Assembly (NCBI GenBank): GCA_037954665.1
Contig: JBBMOL010000021.1
Location: 6,944,001-7,008,000 of the forward strand
DNA: 64,000 bases
Source: Laguncularia racemosa
Lineage: Eukaryota; Streptophyta; Magnoliopsida; Myrtales; Combretaceae
Direction: 5' to 3'
The position numbers and the translations under genes were made by a program. The notes beneath the pieces were generated by a model. It worked only from the letters and a program-made list of their open reading frames with translations. It was not told where the DNA came from and ran no database searches. Positions 34,080 through 46,944 of this stretch are shown here, piece by piece. Positions within the stretch are counted from its first letter, which is position 1; each line of letters begins with the position of its first letter.

Positions 34080-35180
34080 TTGGCATCATTATGGGAAACC
34101 ATGATGTTTATGGAGACTCGAGTGGAAGAATTAGAGAAGAATATGGTTGTGATACATGAAGAATTAATAGACATTCAACATCATCTAGCTTCTTTAGATA
34201 GAGATCATAAGGATTGGAATGAGAACATGTCCACAATGCAAGGTGATGTGTCAATAATACAAGGCACGATGTCGAAAATGCAAAAAAATGTTAGAGGAGT
34301 TGTGGATTTCAAGTTAGAATGGTGGTGAAAATCTAGAAGTTTCATCAAATTTGATGTCAAAATGAAAACAACATGTGAATAGTGATGGAGAACCTCTTTT
34401 AGTTCTGAATGAAATAAGTAATGATGTGAAAAGAGGTAAAATGGATGAAGAATATCAAATCAATGGTTCTAAAGTAGTCCGTCCTCTATACGATGGAATT
34501 GATCTTGCTAATTGGATCCTTATGGCCAAAGAATATTTCAAAGTGCAACAAATAGGGGAGGATTGAAAAGTTGATTTGACTGCCATGTGTATGAGAGGAT
34601 GATGTGTATATTGGTTGAGGATGTTGAGATGTCAAATGTGAAATCTCGATTAGACGACAATGAAAGCTAAGTTGTTGCATTTTTATGGACGATAGTAGGT
34701 GTTTGATCAATTCAAGTCTTTGTCATAATTACAGCAAACTACATTTGTAAGTAAGTGCATTGAAGAATTTGATTATCTCATTTCACAAGCTTTAATCATA
34801 CCTGATATGCAACAATTGGGCTATTTCTTGGGAGGGTTACATGAAAAGATTTAAACTAGATTTGATACTTTTTCTCCTACAATGCTTGAAAAAGCTATGG
34901 AGATGGCACTCTAGATTGAAAAGGATTTTGAGTGTGGGATTTTCTTGACTCTAAATTACAATAATAGAGTTGATTTTAGAAATTCAAATACTAAGACATA
35001 TTATCAAACGTTAGGGAGGCATTCTTATATTAGCTTTATGTACTCCAATTTTTCAACCACTCCTTTGGTGCAATCACTAATAACTACATTTGGCAATGGA
35101 ACAAGGCCTATGGAAAAATTTCCTACTCAAACTTTTGTATGAAATCAAGGAATAAGTAATGTTGCAAATGTAGCCCGCAC
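34080..35180 (+). pseudogene. gag: Element L Gag
   Basis: Begins about 34080 with an 82-codon frame rich in heptad-like spacing (VEELEKNMVVIHEELIDIQ, possible coiled coil) that ends at 34328. The frame from 34375 has the gag-like RPLYDGIDLANWILMAKEYF, followed by stops and later fragments such as FDYLISQALIIPDMQQLGYF. A CFRCDKPFAPSHKC knuckle-like motif lies just downstream (about 35300). Too broken to give a particle protein. Confidence 0.65.
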
Positions 35181-35289
35181 CTCATCGCAGTCAACTACCT
35201 CCTTAGAATAATAGAAACCCATTGTTAAGTCTATGCACTAGCAAAGGTAATTTAGTTATTCAGAGTACTTAGAAAAGAGGGCGACAGGG

Positions 35290-38200
35290 TTATGTTTTAG
35301 ATGTGACAAACCATTTGCTCCTTCACACAAATGCTCAAAGAAGTCCTTGCGAATTGCGATGCTTAACGAAGATTCTGATGCACAAATGCTGAGTAGGAAG
35401 CACTTAAGGGTCCTCTAAACTCTTCAAACTATGAAAGGTGTATAAATGTGCAAGGTGCAAGTTTGGTACTTTCCTTATTAGCCATAAAAAGGTTTTGACG
35501 AACCTCAAACAATGACGTTTAGAGTTATGGTAAATGTGAACTTAATTTCTATCACGGTTGATAGTAGAGCTAGTCACAATTTCATTTTGAAATCATTAGC
35601 TGAGTAACTAAAATTAAATGTTGATATTACTACTATTTTCTATGTGACTCTTAGTGATGGCCATAGTCTTTCATCTTTTGACTTCTATAAAGACATGAAA
35701 TTATACATTGGCAATATTAACATTATAGTTGACTACATTTTTTTAGAGCTCGGTGGAGTAGATATCATCCTTAGAATTGCTTGGTTAAGAACTTTAGGTG
35801 AAATTAAGGCATATTGATTAATGATGATAATGAAAATACCTTCTCCTTTAGGTGAATAGCTAGTAGGTGATCCTACTCTTTTTATATTAGCTATTGTTTT
35901 CAAATCTTTGAGCAAACTAAGTGAAATTGAGTTGTGTAGTATGTTGTAAATGTCAGTCTTATAGATATGCTTTCACATAAAAAAATGAAATTGAGCTAAT
36001 GGTTTAAGATATGCTAACAGTTAGTATCATAAGGACTAGCACTAGTCCTTTTTCAAGCCTGGTTGTCTTAGTTAAGAAGAAAGATGATTCATGGTGATTT
36101 TGTGTAGATTATTGGGCCTTAAATGAAGCAACCGTTTTGAATAAATATCCAATTCTTGTTATTAAATAGTTACTTGATGAATTAAATGGTGCAATGGTCT
36201 TTTCTAAGATTGATTTGAGGGCAAAGTATCATCAAATAAGGGTATTTTTGGATAATATTCACAAAACAAACTTTAAAACTCAGTAAATACACTACAAATT
36301 TCTTATCATGCCCTTTGGTCTTACTAATGCTTTAGCCACATTTCAAGCCATTATGAATGATTTGTTCTAATTAGATCTAAGGTGTTTTATGCTTGTTTTC
36401 TTTGATAATATTCTAATCTATAGTGTTGACATGGACTCACATTTAGAACACTTCAAGGTGGTGCTACAACTGTTAAGGTAGAACCATTTTTCATCCAATA
36501 AAAAAAATGTACATTTGGCCAACATGCTTTAGATTACCTTGGACACATTATTTCTATAGATAGTATTGATCTAAGAAAAGTTAAATGTGTTTTTAAATAG
36601 CCCCTTCCACCTTCTTTGAAGGGTGTGCCTAGTTTTCTTGGTTCATTTAGTTACTACTAGAAGTTCATCTAGGGTTATGGGAAAATAGCCAAGCCTTTGA
36701 CTAACCTATTAAAAAAAAGATAGATTTGTTTGGTCTAGTGTGGCTACCATTACTTTTAATCAATTACAAACTACCTTTTATGGAAGCTCTTGTTCTTACC
36801 ATATCAGACTTTTCTCAACCTTTTGTAGTAGAGTGTGATGCTTCGAGGAGGGAAATTGTAGTTCTATTACAACAAGGTGGAAGAATTAATGGCTCTTATG
36901 TAAAGCTTTGGTAGAAAAATCCCTTGTAAAGTCCACAATGAGAAAGAATTAATAGCTCTTATGTTAGCCATTAACCATTGGAGGCCTTATCTCTTAAGTA
37001 AAAAATTTGTTGTCAAGACAACGTAGTTTGAAGTATCTATTTAAGTAACATGTGGCTACTTCTGATCAGCAAAATTGGTTATCTAAATTGCTATGATATG
37101 ATTTTGAGGTGCAATACAAGTGTATTAAAAAGAATAAGGTCATTGATGCTTTTATCAAGGGTGTTTGACTAATTGGAGTATGCTACCATGTCTGGTCCAA
37201 TCTAGATAGATTTAATTGAGATTAAGGAAGTTATCATGATGGACCCATTGCTCCCTTTTAAAGTTGCCTTATTGACTTAAGGAAAGGATGCTAGGGACAA
37301 ATATCATTTACTTAAAGATATGTTATTCTATAACAATCATTTGGTTATTCCATCTTCTTTTAAATGGGTCATTATTTTTCTGCATGAATTCCACTCCTCT
37401 CTAACTGCGGGGACATGCAAGATTCCTTAAGACTTAGACATGTGGTAGCAAATGTGTACTAGATTAGACAAAAGAAAGATGTGCAGAATTTTGTAGCTTC
37501 ATGTGCTATTTGCCAATAACAAAAGTATCAAACTTTATTGCTAGTTGGTTTTCTTTCGCCTTTGCCAATACCTATTACTATATGGGAAGATATTTCTATG
37601 GATTTTGTTTCCAAGCTTCCTAAATCTAAAGGCTATGATGTTATATTGGTTGTTGTTGATAGGTTCTCCAAATAATGTTCATTTTTTGCTAACAATACAC
37701 CTACATACAACAAAGAATGTTGCTGAGTTGTTTATTAAAGAAGTGGTATGTCTACATGGGATGCTAGTGACCATTGTCAGTGATGAAGGACCTACTTTTG
37801 TTAGTACATTTTTGCAAGAAATGTTTCCATTGCAAGGAACTAAGCTGCATTTCAATACCTCTTATGATCTGGAAATGGATGGATAGAAGGAAGTTCTTAA
37901 CCATTCTTTGAAATGTTACTTGAGATGTTTTTCTTATGATTAGTCTAGGCATTAGGCTACTTGGTTTCCTCGGGTAAAATTTCACTAGAACACTTCTTAT
38001 CATACTTCCAATAAAATGACTCCATTTGAGATAGTGCATGAGTAGTCTCTTCCTATTATTTCTTCCTTCATTGATTGAGAGATTGCTAATGTGTTTTTGT
38101 GAGTTGCTTTGCATATGAATAATTCTATGCTACAACAGTTGTAGAAGAATTTAACATATGCTCAAGCATTGACTTGCTAATATGCTAACAAACACAAACT

Positions 38201-38640
38201 AGAAGTGGAATTTATAGTGGGAGATTAGATGTTTTCAAACTTACAACTTAGTTTATAGCAAAGTATTTCAGCCAAGCACTCTTATAAGCTCTCACCCATT
38301 ATTTTAGGCCTTATAAAATTATTGAAAGGGTTGGAAAAGTAGCTTATAAATTGTAGTTGCCCTCACAATCTTGGATTCATTCGATTTTTCATGTCTCCCT
38401 TTTAAAGAAAGTTATTAGGTCCTTTCCCTCTATTATTGATCTCCCCATTGAGCTATTTAAGGAGGCTAATCTATTTAAGTAACTACCCATTTATGTTTTG
38501 GGTAGACGATTCCAACAATAAGAGGGTGTTGAAGTGCTACAAATCTTGGTATAGTGGTTGGGTCAATCTCCTATTGATGCTACATAGGTTGATGTAGACT
38601 CTTTCAAACTTTAGTTTCTCGACTTTTTCCTTAAGGACAA
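35290..38640 (+). pseudogene. pol: Element L Pol (protease, RT, RNase H, integrase), decayed
   Basis: Protease remnant TVDSRASHNFI near 35560 (DSG changed to DSR). RT from about 36020: VKKKDDSW*FCVDYWALNE, FSKIDLRAKYHQIRV, IMPFGLTNALATFQ and VFFDNILIYS, with the second catalytic Asp changed to Asn. RNase H fragments follow near 36820 (VVECDASR). Integrase pieces: SMDFVSKLPKSKGYDVILVV near 37600 and IVSDEGPTFVSTF near 37774, with FNTSYDLEMDGWIE for the usual HPQTDGQTE. The C-terminal part near 38340 reads VGKVAYKL*LPSQSWIHSIF. Dozens of stops; not functional. Confidence 0.72.
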
Positions 38641-38664
38641 GGACATTTCTTGCAAGGGAGGAAT

Positions 38665-39152
38665 TGACATGTTTCTGAGTATGTAACCTCCAATTTGACA
38701 TGTCTATAGTAGGAGGAGGCGTAGGGAGGTTATTTGGGAGGCTACTCCCTAAGTGTTAATATTTTTTAATGTTGCTGTTTGTTACTTGTATGTGTGTGCA
38801 TTCTATGTGTGAGGTGTATTAGGTTGGTGCAAGGTGTGTATATGTATGTGTTGTGTAAGTGGTGTATTGGGTCTTTTAGGGGTGTTTCAATGATGTGTAG
38901 GGGTGTTGTTATGGTAGTACGCTTATTATGGGTTATATGTTGATTAGCTGATGTGGAAGCTTTTGGAATATTCCATGAAAATATGTGTCCTTGTGGTAAT
39001 GAAAGAGGTACTCCAAATTAGTTATGGTAGTTCTCAAAGAAAGAAAGAAAAACTAAAGCCAGCTAAGCTCTAGCTTAAGTAACCCACTTTTCATCCTAAG
39101 AACCTAATCCCTTATAGTTCAACATCAATTCTCTAATATGTGATTTCTATTA
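38665..39152 (+). repeat. Element L 3' LTR
   Basis: 488 bp, beginning TGACATG after the purine-rich GCAAGGGAGGAAT (polypurine tract, about 38652-38664) and ending CTATTA. Lacks the tandem duplications found in the 5' copy. Confidence 0.8.
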
Positions 39153-40554
39153 ATTCTATAATGAGATTAAAAGTTATTTGGATTCAAATTAGTAAGAAAC
39201 CTAATTTAATTATAATAACTCATTCAAAGTTTATGGGCTTTTAACTATGGTTGTAGAAGTGCATCTAAGGAAATAGACCCAAGTCTTAAGTATTATAGCC
39301 TTAGGAAATGAGCTACACTATTGGATATAGGTTATAGGACAAGTATGCTGAATGGTTATATGGCAATATAGAGCAGCCATAGATAGCCACATGCATTTGC
39401 ATGCATGCTCCTATGGATAAGTTCTAGGAATACTTGTATACACACACACACATAATATATATATATATGAGGCATGTGATTTAGTTTCATTTTCAAGTAA
39501 AAAGAGAAAAATACAAGTAAAGTGATCAACATTTAGAGTAAGTACAAATAGAAGATTAAATTTTTAGATGGTTAAAATAAAGAATCAATGTTATACTAAG
39601 TGCTTCAAATATAGGATCTCATTACAACACCATTATAACACTATTAAATTGAGCTAATATGGTACATTTATAGGATAGTGATGGGATTCTTTATTTGATC
39701 CACTTAGAATAATGCTGATCATGTATTTTAACTATTTAAAAGTTTGATATTTTATTTTAACTACTTAGTATATTGTTGATCCTCTTCTTAATAACTTAAA
39801 AGTTTGATCCTCTAAATTTAGTCTTAAATGTTAATTCCCTCTCTTGTAATTTTCCGCAAGTAAAAATGAAATGAAATAATCTCTCTCTCTCCCCTAGAAA
39901 ACTTAGGAGGCTAATGAGCTAAGAATCTAATCAAACCGACAACCAAGTTAGACCATCAAAATAAGGTGTTGAGAGGTTTCTTTTCACTATGTTGATGCAA
40001 TTCTTTAATGGGATGCACTTTCAAAGGTCCTAGAACTCTAGTGATTGAATTATGCACGTTCAATTCTAAGTTGATTCTTTTTTTTTCCCCATTCAAGGAA
40101 GTATAAAGTGTTGGATGTCAATGGGAGATTCGTTATGTGAAGTTTCCAATGAAGATATGAGCAAAGAAACAAAGAGGACATGACATTAAAGGACAACAAG
40201 TTTGTTTTTTTTTTTTAGCAGGGGTTATAACTTGGGGTCCTTTTCTAATCTATCATTTAAGTGCTCTATATGGTTCGAGAATGGTCTAAAGGGAATAAGT
40301 AGTCTAAACTTGTAAGTTCATAATCTAGCTTTACAAATGCCATCCAAAGAGATCTTAGTAGCTTCATGTATATGTTCTTTAAAAGAAAAACATTAAAGTA
40401 ACCTTGAAACCAACTTATATAATGCCTCCAACAACTAAAATAAGTTCACATCCATGCTTTATTGAAGATTTTTCCTTATGAAGTGGCCAAAGCATCTTAA
40501 AAGAGAGGTAAGGATGAGATCTACTTAGATCTATAGATCACTTAATGATCTTTA
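39153..40554. other. Spacer between elements L and H
   Basis: AT-rich, no gene supported. It contains a (CA)n(TA)n microsatellite at about 39440-39468 and the foldback element at 39484-39873. A stretch of T lies at 40206-40216. Nothing else is recognised. Confidence 0.5.
39484..39873. mobile_element. Foldback / MITE-like element
   Basis: About 390 bp whose two halves are imperfect inverted complements. The left arm (about 39487-39612: TTTCATTTT, ATACAAG, AACATTTAGAGTAA, TTAGATGGTTAAAATAAAG, TACTAAGTG) pairs with the right arm (about 39685-39872: CACTTAGAATAATGCTGATC, GTATTTTAACTATTTAAAAG, TTAGTCTTAAATGTT, CTTGTAATTTT, AAAATGAAA) around a loop near 39620-39680. The right arm has an extra partial copy of the ACTTAAAAGTTTGATCCT phrase. 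It is AT-rich, non-coding and small, typical of MITEs. I could not fix a target duplication. Confidence 0.55.
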
Positions 40555-41409
40555 TGATGGGGATCAAGCTCTAAACCAAATTCCAACAATAGGAGGACCC
40601 ATGACTCAAGTAAGGACAAAGGCGTTGAACCACTTAGTGGAATAAGTGTTACATGGAACTATATTAAGTGAAGAGTAAACTTATTCTAATGGGTATTAGT
40701 TCCAATGAGAAGGAAGTAAGTGGTTCTAATCCATTTTTTGATAGAGAGAGCTATGATTCTAAGCTTGTCTTGAGTAGATCTAAAAACTGACACTTTCAAG
40801 ACATGAAAACTAAAGAATGTAATAGAGTTATGGTTTGAATAAAGCATATTCCTTTTGACAATTTTGGAAGTTACCTTTATTACACCTAAGAATCTGGAGG
40901 AATTAATTTAGCGGGATATAGAAGTTATTACATTTCAAGTTTTAGATATATTTACTTTTCTTTATGATTATTTCCTTAGAAGTAATTTCTCTAATATAAA
41001 TATTCATATCTAACCCTATGAAGAAGAATTACGTCGATTGGAATTATTTGTGTTTCATATTATGTAAGTTCTTCTCATTCAATATTCTACTCTTATTAAT
41101 CTCTCTATATTGTGGCAAGTAAACCATATACTCTACTTATGCATTATATTAGGTAAATTGTGTGTATTTTGATCTTCCTTTAGTGCATCATTTCCATTGA
41201 AGGAGTCATCCATATCCTTTTTCTTTACTATTTCCAAATATTATATAAAAACGCATAAATAGGAGACTATTTGTTGTAGATATAGTGGCCGAATTCCCAT
41301 CTTTGGTTCTTACTACTTAATGATCATTTAGTCTTAAGCTTATTTCTTTGGAGAGGTCCTCGAATGAATAGATTGCATTTAGAGCCAATATGTGGACTAA
41401 GGCACATCA
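40555..41409 (+). repeat. Element H 5' LTR
   Basis: 855 bp, TGATG...CACATCA. The first 80 bases translate as pol C-terminus (GGPMTQVRTKALNHLVE), as in K. A TATATAAAA box lies near 41241. The PBS-like TTTTAGTATCTGAGC starts three bases after the end; it is a decayed TGGTATCAGAGC and shows this is the 5' copy. The mate LTR is not in the window. Confidence 0.75.
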
Positions 41410-41739
41410 TCTTTTAGTATCTGAGCAAAGGTTTATGACAAATGGAAGTGTGAGAGTGGTTGTTAGCATGAAGATGTTAGGAAATAATGTACATGGAGAT
41501 AATGAAGGCTAAAGAAGTGTAGAGCATACTATATATGTTATAATTTCCAATATCCTATGAGATTTGGTAGAGTTTATTAAGTTATGAATGTTAAGTTGGG
41601 TAATGTAGAAGCACGGAGAAGAGGAGCGCATGATGAAGATAGGAGAGTGGCTATAGATCCCATTGAAAGTGATGGAGACAACTTCAAGATGGAGATGAAC
41701 AATAGAAGGAATTGTTAGACATGAGGAGTAGAGACAATT

Positions 41740-43647
41740 AAGATGAAGATTCCACCTTTTAAGGACAAGAATCTATAGATGTACATTTTAATTAGTAGCA
41801 TAAGTTGAAAAGATTTTTATTGCCATAATTATGATGAAGAAAGAAATGTAAGGTTACCCACTCTAGACTTTAAAGTGTATTTTATGGTAGAATAACCTAA
41901 AGGATGAGGAGAGGAGAAGAAGATTTAGAAACATGGGATGAGATGAAAAACTTGACGAGTACATGTTTTGATGTGCCTAAAAAGGTTTTTAAGCACATGC
42001 AAATGAACCAATTAACAATCCCTAGAGGATAAGAACAAATCGGTTCAAATTGGAGCAAAATGTTGCGTGACCTTAATTGTGTAAGATGAACTGAATGCTA
42101 AACTTCAAGGATGAATATCACAATGATGTAATCCTTAATGGAGATCACTAAATATGCTCGATGTCCACGTGAATAATACAAAAGATCAATAAGAACAATG
42201 ACCGTGATCCACTTTCCAGAGAACTTGATTTCACAGTTCATGAGTGATTAAATGAAAGACTAGAAATCAAGGATAAAAACCACTCAATTAAGCACTAATA
42301 ATTCAATTACAAATACAATCAAATCTGACCAAGAAGACATCAAATTCAACCCTAGATATGACTCACTAGTGATGAAAAGGAAACACAACAAAAAGTAATT
42401 GATATAACTCACAATTTCTCTTTGTTGCACTTGCCACAATTTCAAATCTTGGGATTGAAATTGATAAGAGGAATTGAACTAAGGAAGAACCCTAATTCTC
42501 TCACGTAAAATGATGAGTGTATTTTGAAAAATTCTCTTCCCAAAACCCTACTTAAGCAAGTATTTATACTTGCACCCTTCAAGGTTAAAAAAGTTCACAA
42601 AATTACAACTATGCCACTTTTAGGGTGACCAGTCCTAAAAACTATTACAAACCAATGAAAATGTCCCAAAAGTAATTACAACATAAATAGTTCAAGTAAA
42701 TAACAAATGTATGTAAAAATTAGTCTTCAAGATGCCGATCTTCAAAGTACTTTTAAAACCTGACTCACTCAAAAGTTATAGGTGATTTAGCACCCTATAG
42801 GACTAACAAAGAAACCTGTTAGAATGCATAACAAGTATATGATAAGAATGAAGAAATTAAGTTAGTTTCCTCAAGATTAGGTTTCTCATGTGGGATTCTT
42901 AAAACCAAGTTATGTAGGCCCTTAGCTCGGGCCCTGATGATAGGTCTTGTGGGAATTTGATTCCTATCACGTTTTGGTGAGTATTATAAATAAGAGATAT
43001 ATATATGAGGTTTCAGACCATGAAATAGGGGGGACTTAAGGTGGAAGAGTATGTTAAGGAGTTTAGGATACTTATGATTTGATATAACTCACTTTGTAGC
43101 AGGATTGAAGTATAACATCTTTAATATAGTAAAGCTTTAGAAGATAGATAACTTGGAGGAAGCTATTCAGTTTTCCATTAAAGTGAAGCAATAATTGATT
43201 AGAAACCCCTTTAGAATACCCTCTATGGTAAGCTCTAGAGGCTCTGCAAGGGTAGGAAAAGTGAAAGATAAATAGAGTGAAAGGGAAACGAATGATGAGA
43301 AAAAGATAAGAGAAAAAGGAAGATATGAAGGAAAGGCTTCTACTAGTTTTGAAGCCAAAGGAGATGATCAATTGTTGACGAGGAAGTGTAATAATCAACT
43401 CAAATGTTTTAAGTGCCTTGAACTTAGACATATGGTTACACTATGTCCAAACAAAAAAGTAATGGTAGTGAAGGAAAGGGGTGATTTTGAAAGTAAAGAT
43501 AGTAGAGAAGATGAAGAATATGATCCTAAGGATATTTTAAGGAATTTTGGTGAAGAGGTAGATGGTACTAGAGAACTTGGGGGAGATGTGATTTCCTTTG
43601 TAGTGAGACAAACTTTGAATATGGATGTAATGTCAAATGAAGACTAA
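41740..43647 (+). pseudogene. gag: Element H Gag, split by solo LTR
   Basis: Begins to be recognisable at IKMKIPPFKDKNL (about 41737), which matches IKMKIPPFQGKND in element E, then FYCHNYDEERNVRL and HGMR*KT before the solo LTR (41969-42969). The second half has fragments such as YVKEFRILMI and, in the 43372-43647 frame, a complete CCHC knuckle CFKCLELRHMVTLC. Many stops in the rest. Confidence 0.72.
41969..42969 (-). mobile_element. C-family solo LTR inside element H Gag
   Basis: Single 1001-bp LTR, minus orientation, ends GGCACATCA / TGATAGGAAT, flanked by tgttt and cgttt (one change). The palindromic TATA region GCAAGTATTTATACTTGC is at 42556-42573, and the leader hairpin at about 42434-42463. 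More diverged from element C than the solo LTR in K. Confidence 0.85.
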
Positions 43648-43689
43648 AGATAGAACTATTTCATATCAAGTGTTAGATCAAGGGGCATA

Positions 43690-44313
43690 TTTGTGCCATG
43701 ATTATAGGAGGAAGTTGCACTAATGTAGCTACTGTTGCTTTAGTAAAGAAGTTAGAGTTACCTAATTTCAACTATCCTAGGCCTTACGAGCTTCATTGGT
43801 CTAGTGATAAGGGAGCTATACATGTCACCAAACAAGTTAAGGTTCTGATTTGTGTCCCTAACCATTTTAGAGATGAGATAGATAGTGATGTGGTTCCTAT
43901 GCGTGCTTCTCATATATTGTTAAGAAAGCCATGTTTATTTAACCGATGAGTAGTACATGATGGGTATCAGAATACTTATGTTTTCACTAAAGATGGTAAG
44001 AAGGTTTTGTTGTTACCTATTAGTCCTTTGAAAGTAAGGAATATTTAAATGATGCTAGCTAAAGATCAATAGGAGTCATTATTGATGACTTAAGGAGATG
44101 TTTTAGACATTATTAGTTTTAGTTGTCCTATGCGCATATTGTACATTTGATAAGTTCTAACCTTAGAAGTCCAATGACCAATTCCTGAAATTATTCGAGA
44201 ACTATTAGATTTTGTAGATGTATTTCCAGAAGAGTTACCTAAGTGACTGCCGCATATGTGAGGTATTAAACATAACATTGATTTTATTCTTGGAGTTATG
44301 TTACCAAATAAGC
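43690..44313 (+). pseudogene. pol: Element H protease and pre-RT linker
   Basis: The frame 43698-43949 carries IIGGSCTNVATVALVKKLEL, where the catalytic Asp of DGGS has become Ile-Gly (Asp lost), then DVVPMRASHILLRKPCLFNR. After stops, the linker ELLDFVDVFPEELPK*LPHM and KHNIDFILGVMLPNK reaches the J insertion at 44314. The next residues of the linker are at 61776. Confidence 0.75.
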
Positions 44314-45557
44314 TGATATTGGCCTATCCTACTATCCTACAACCATAAGCCAATGCACCTATCGATTTTATAATATAATAGATAACGGTATTAAGTGTCA
44401 ATCCCATAGAAATTATGATTATTAATAATTACACTTCTCTTATTATCTAATATGCAAAATTGAATGGAGTAAGCAACAAGTAAATTTTAAGAAAACAACT
44501 ATCATTAAAAGTGTACTTGGATATTGGATCCTTCATAGAACTACTAATGTAATTAACTAATTATTATTTAATTTCATTATTATATTCTTAGACTGTGTGA
44601 TTTCCTGTATTGAATTAATAGCTCGCTTGAGTCTACTAATTCTTAACTCCAAATTGATTAATTGGAATCCCCTCCTAATTAAAACCTTTATAATCACATT
44701 ACCTTCACTCTATGAATTCCACTATTTGGTTTGACCTTGATCCCGAATATTTAGGTCATCCTATCTCAATGATTGCATGCAATGCCTTCCAATTATGCTA
44801 AATCTGTTCAAACAAAAGATCTCTTGATCTCTATGAATAAAATTAGACTTCAAACTAATACATTAGGAATATTAATTTGAAAACAATAAAGCATGCATAA
44901 TTGAATAACAAAAATAACAATAATTTCATTGAATAATAAACTAGATAATCACATGCTCATTCTCGAGTATAAAAGAAAATTCAACTAGCATCATATCAAA
45001 ATTAAAAAGAAAATATAAAAATACTGCATAGAGAAGATATAAAACTTTATCTCCATCTGCTAAAACTGTGTACCCCTTTTCATATTAATCAAACTCTTCT
45101 CGTCTAAGAAAGTTATAGTTTCCTAGAATAAAACCAAAATCTTAATTGATAAGGAATTGTCGCTTTAATAGGTAGAATGGTTTTTCTAGGAAATAGAAAA
45201 CTTAGCTTCTCGTGAAAGAAAATTAAATCTTCAAGATGAATAGCTTTTCAGGAAAGTAAAATCGAGCTTGAAAAATTAATTTGGAATGTTAATGCTCTAC
45301 TTGGCATGGTTATGACATGGTCATGCTAACTCCCGTATACCTTTTTAACTTGAACATCTCCAAAATTTTCCTTCAACATGCGCTCTATTACGAGCATGTG
45401 CTTGGTCATGTAACTTTGAATGACTTATAACATGACTGCTCTATCAAGCTCTTTTCTCGCTCTATTCAACACGACTTTAATCATGGTCCTATTGTGGGAA
45501 TTTTGATATTTTTGTCAAGCTTCCCAATCTTATAATTTTGATATTTTTGCTCCAAAT

Positions 45558-46230
45558 TGATGGGAATCAAACCAATGCAACAACATGATCCATTACTCAA
45601 GCAAAGAGCTAAAGGACTATAGAACTTAACGTTGAGAGTCCTCTTTGAGAAAATGGAACCTAAAGATATTCACATAGTGTCTTTATTCATTTTATATGAT
45701 TGTTTTATATTTAATCAAGTACACTTGTCAGTACCATAGGATGTCGACTAAACTAATTAGCACATGGTTTAGTGAAAGGTTCATGGTCCATTTGTTGAAC
45801 CAAAATGAACCATAGAGAGACAACCATGCACTATGCTATTTTCTTTATTTTCTTATGCTTATTTTTCCATATTTAGGGAAAACTATAAATACTTGTAAGG
45901 AGGACAACCAAAAGACACTTTTGTCATATTTTGGAAAAAATATCACGTGAAAGAAGGGAATTTTCTCACTTATTTCATACACTCTTATCAATTCCTTTTT
46001 AAGGGTTGTGGTGAGTGAGGCTTAGATTGTTGTGAGTAATATCAATAATTGCAAGTTGTTCCTAATTTTACTAGTGCATCATATCTGGTAAAAATTTAGA
46101 GTTTCATTTTATTCTTGTTACTTGAAATTAGGGTTCACGTTCAAATTAGGGATCACGCCATTTTGTTGAAAATTTGCTCAATTTTATCTTCAATTAGTAT
46201 TGTGTAATTGAAATTAGATTTGGCATATCA
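45558..46230 (+). repeat. Element G 5' LTR
   Basis: 673 bp. A TATAAATA box is at about 45893-45900 within AACTATAAATACTTG. The leader hairpin CAATTCC...GGGTTG is at 45989-46008. The start of the LTR still reads as pol tail (TRSITQAKS in one frame). Nearly the same length as its mate. Confidence 0.88.
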
Positions 46231-46235
46231 CCTTT

Positions 46236-46248
46236 TGGTATCAAAGCT
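46236..46248 (+). promoter_or_regulatory. Primer-binding site of G (tRNA-iMet)
   Basis: TGGTATCAAAGC five bases after the LTR end; one change (G to A) from the perfect site. Confidence 0.75.
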
Positions 46249-46944
46249 ACGGTTGAGAAGGGAATTGCATGTGAGGAGTCTTGATTTCGAAATTAGGAAT
46301 TTAGGGTTTATGCCATGCACTTGTTCAATTGTTGATTGTAAATTGATATTAGATATATTACATGAATTGTGTCGTATTCCATTAATCATTATGGATTGGT
46401 ATTGACAAATGGATTACCTTAGGGTTATTTCCATAGATGATTTAGGGATTACTACAATTGATTCCATAAGTGTGTAATTGTGTAGTAATTGTGCATTAAA
46501 GTGTTGTGAATGCTCCACTGACATGAGTTGATGAGTGTATTATAGGTATGTGTAATGTGGTGTTGTAGTACACATGATTTGAATTGAATTTTGAACAAAG
46601 GCTGATTGTTGAAGTGCCGTGTGTGTGTTGTGAATTGAAGAATTTTGGTACCATAGACAATGTGTTGTTCATTTGTGCAGTGACTGTTTGAGTGTGGAGA
46701 AATTTATGGCATGAAGTGTGTGTGTTTGTGTATAAAAAAAAAAAAAAATTGTGCCATAGAGGAAGTGTTGAGTATTTTCATGAGTATATGTGGTGCCATG
46801 ATTGTGTGTGTGTTATGCCTTGAAGGAGTGTTGTGCCATGAGTGAGTGAGTGTGTGTCGTGAAGAGTGTATTTGGGTTGAAGGAATTGGTGTTGTGGAGG
46901 TGTGATTGTATAAAAAAAAATTGTCAAAGTTTAATTCAACAACC

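Larger units (their letters stand above)
33416..39152 (+). mobile_element. Element L: strongly decayed Ty3/gypsy chromovirus
   Basis: LTRs at 33416-34078 and 38665-39152 with ends TGAYATG...CTATYA and flanks gttct (33411-33415) and attct (39153-39157). The interior reads Gag, protease, RT, RNase H and integrase in order, all with many stops. It belongs to a different branch from A, E, H and K: RT reads ALNEATVLNKYPILV and VFFDNILIYS. It is the most decayed complete element in the window except H. Confidence 0.85.

Noticed and set aside
43072..43431. 119-codon minus-strand ORF in H
   Set aside because: Opposite the H Gag with its CCHC knuckle; hydrophobic content is a by-product of the AG-rich sense strand.
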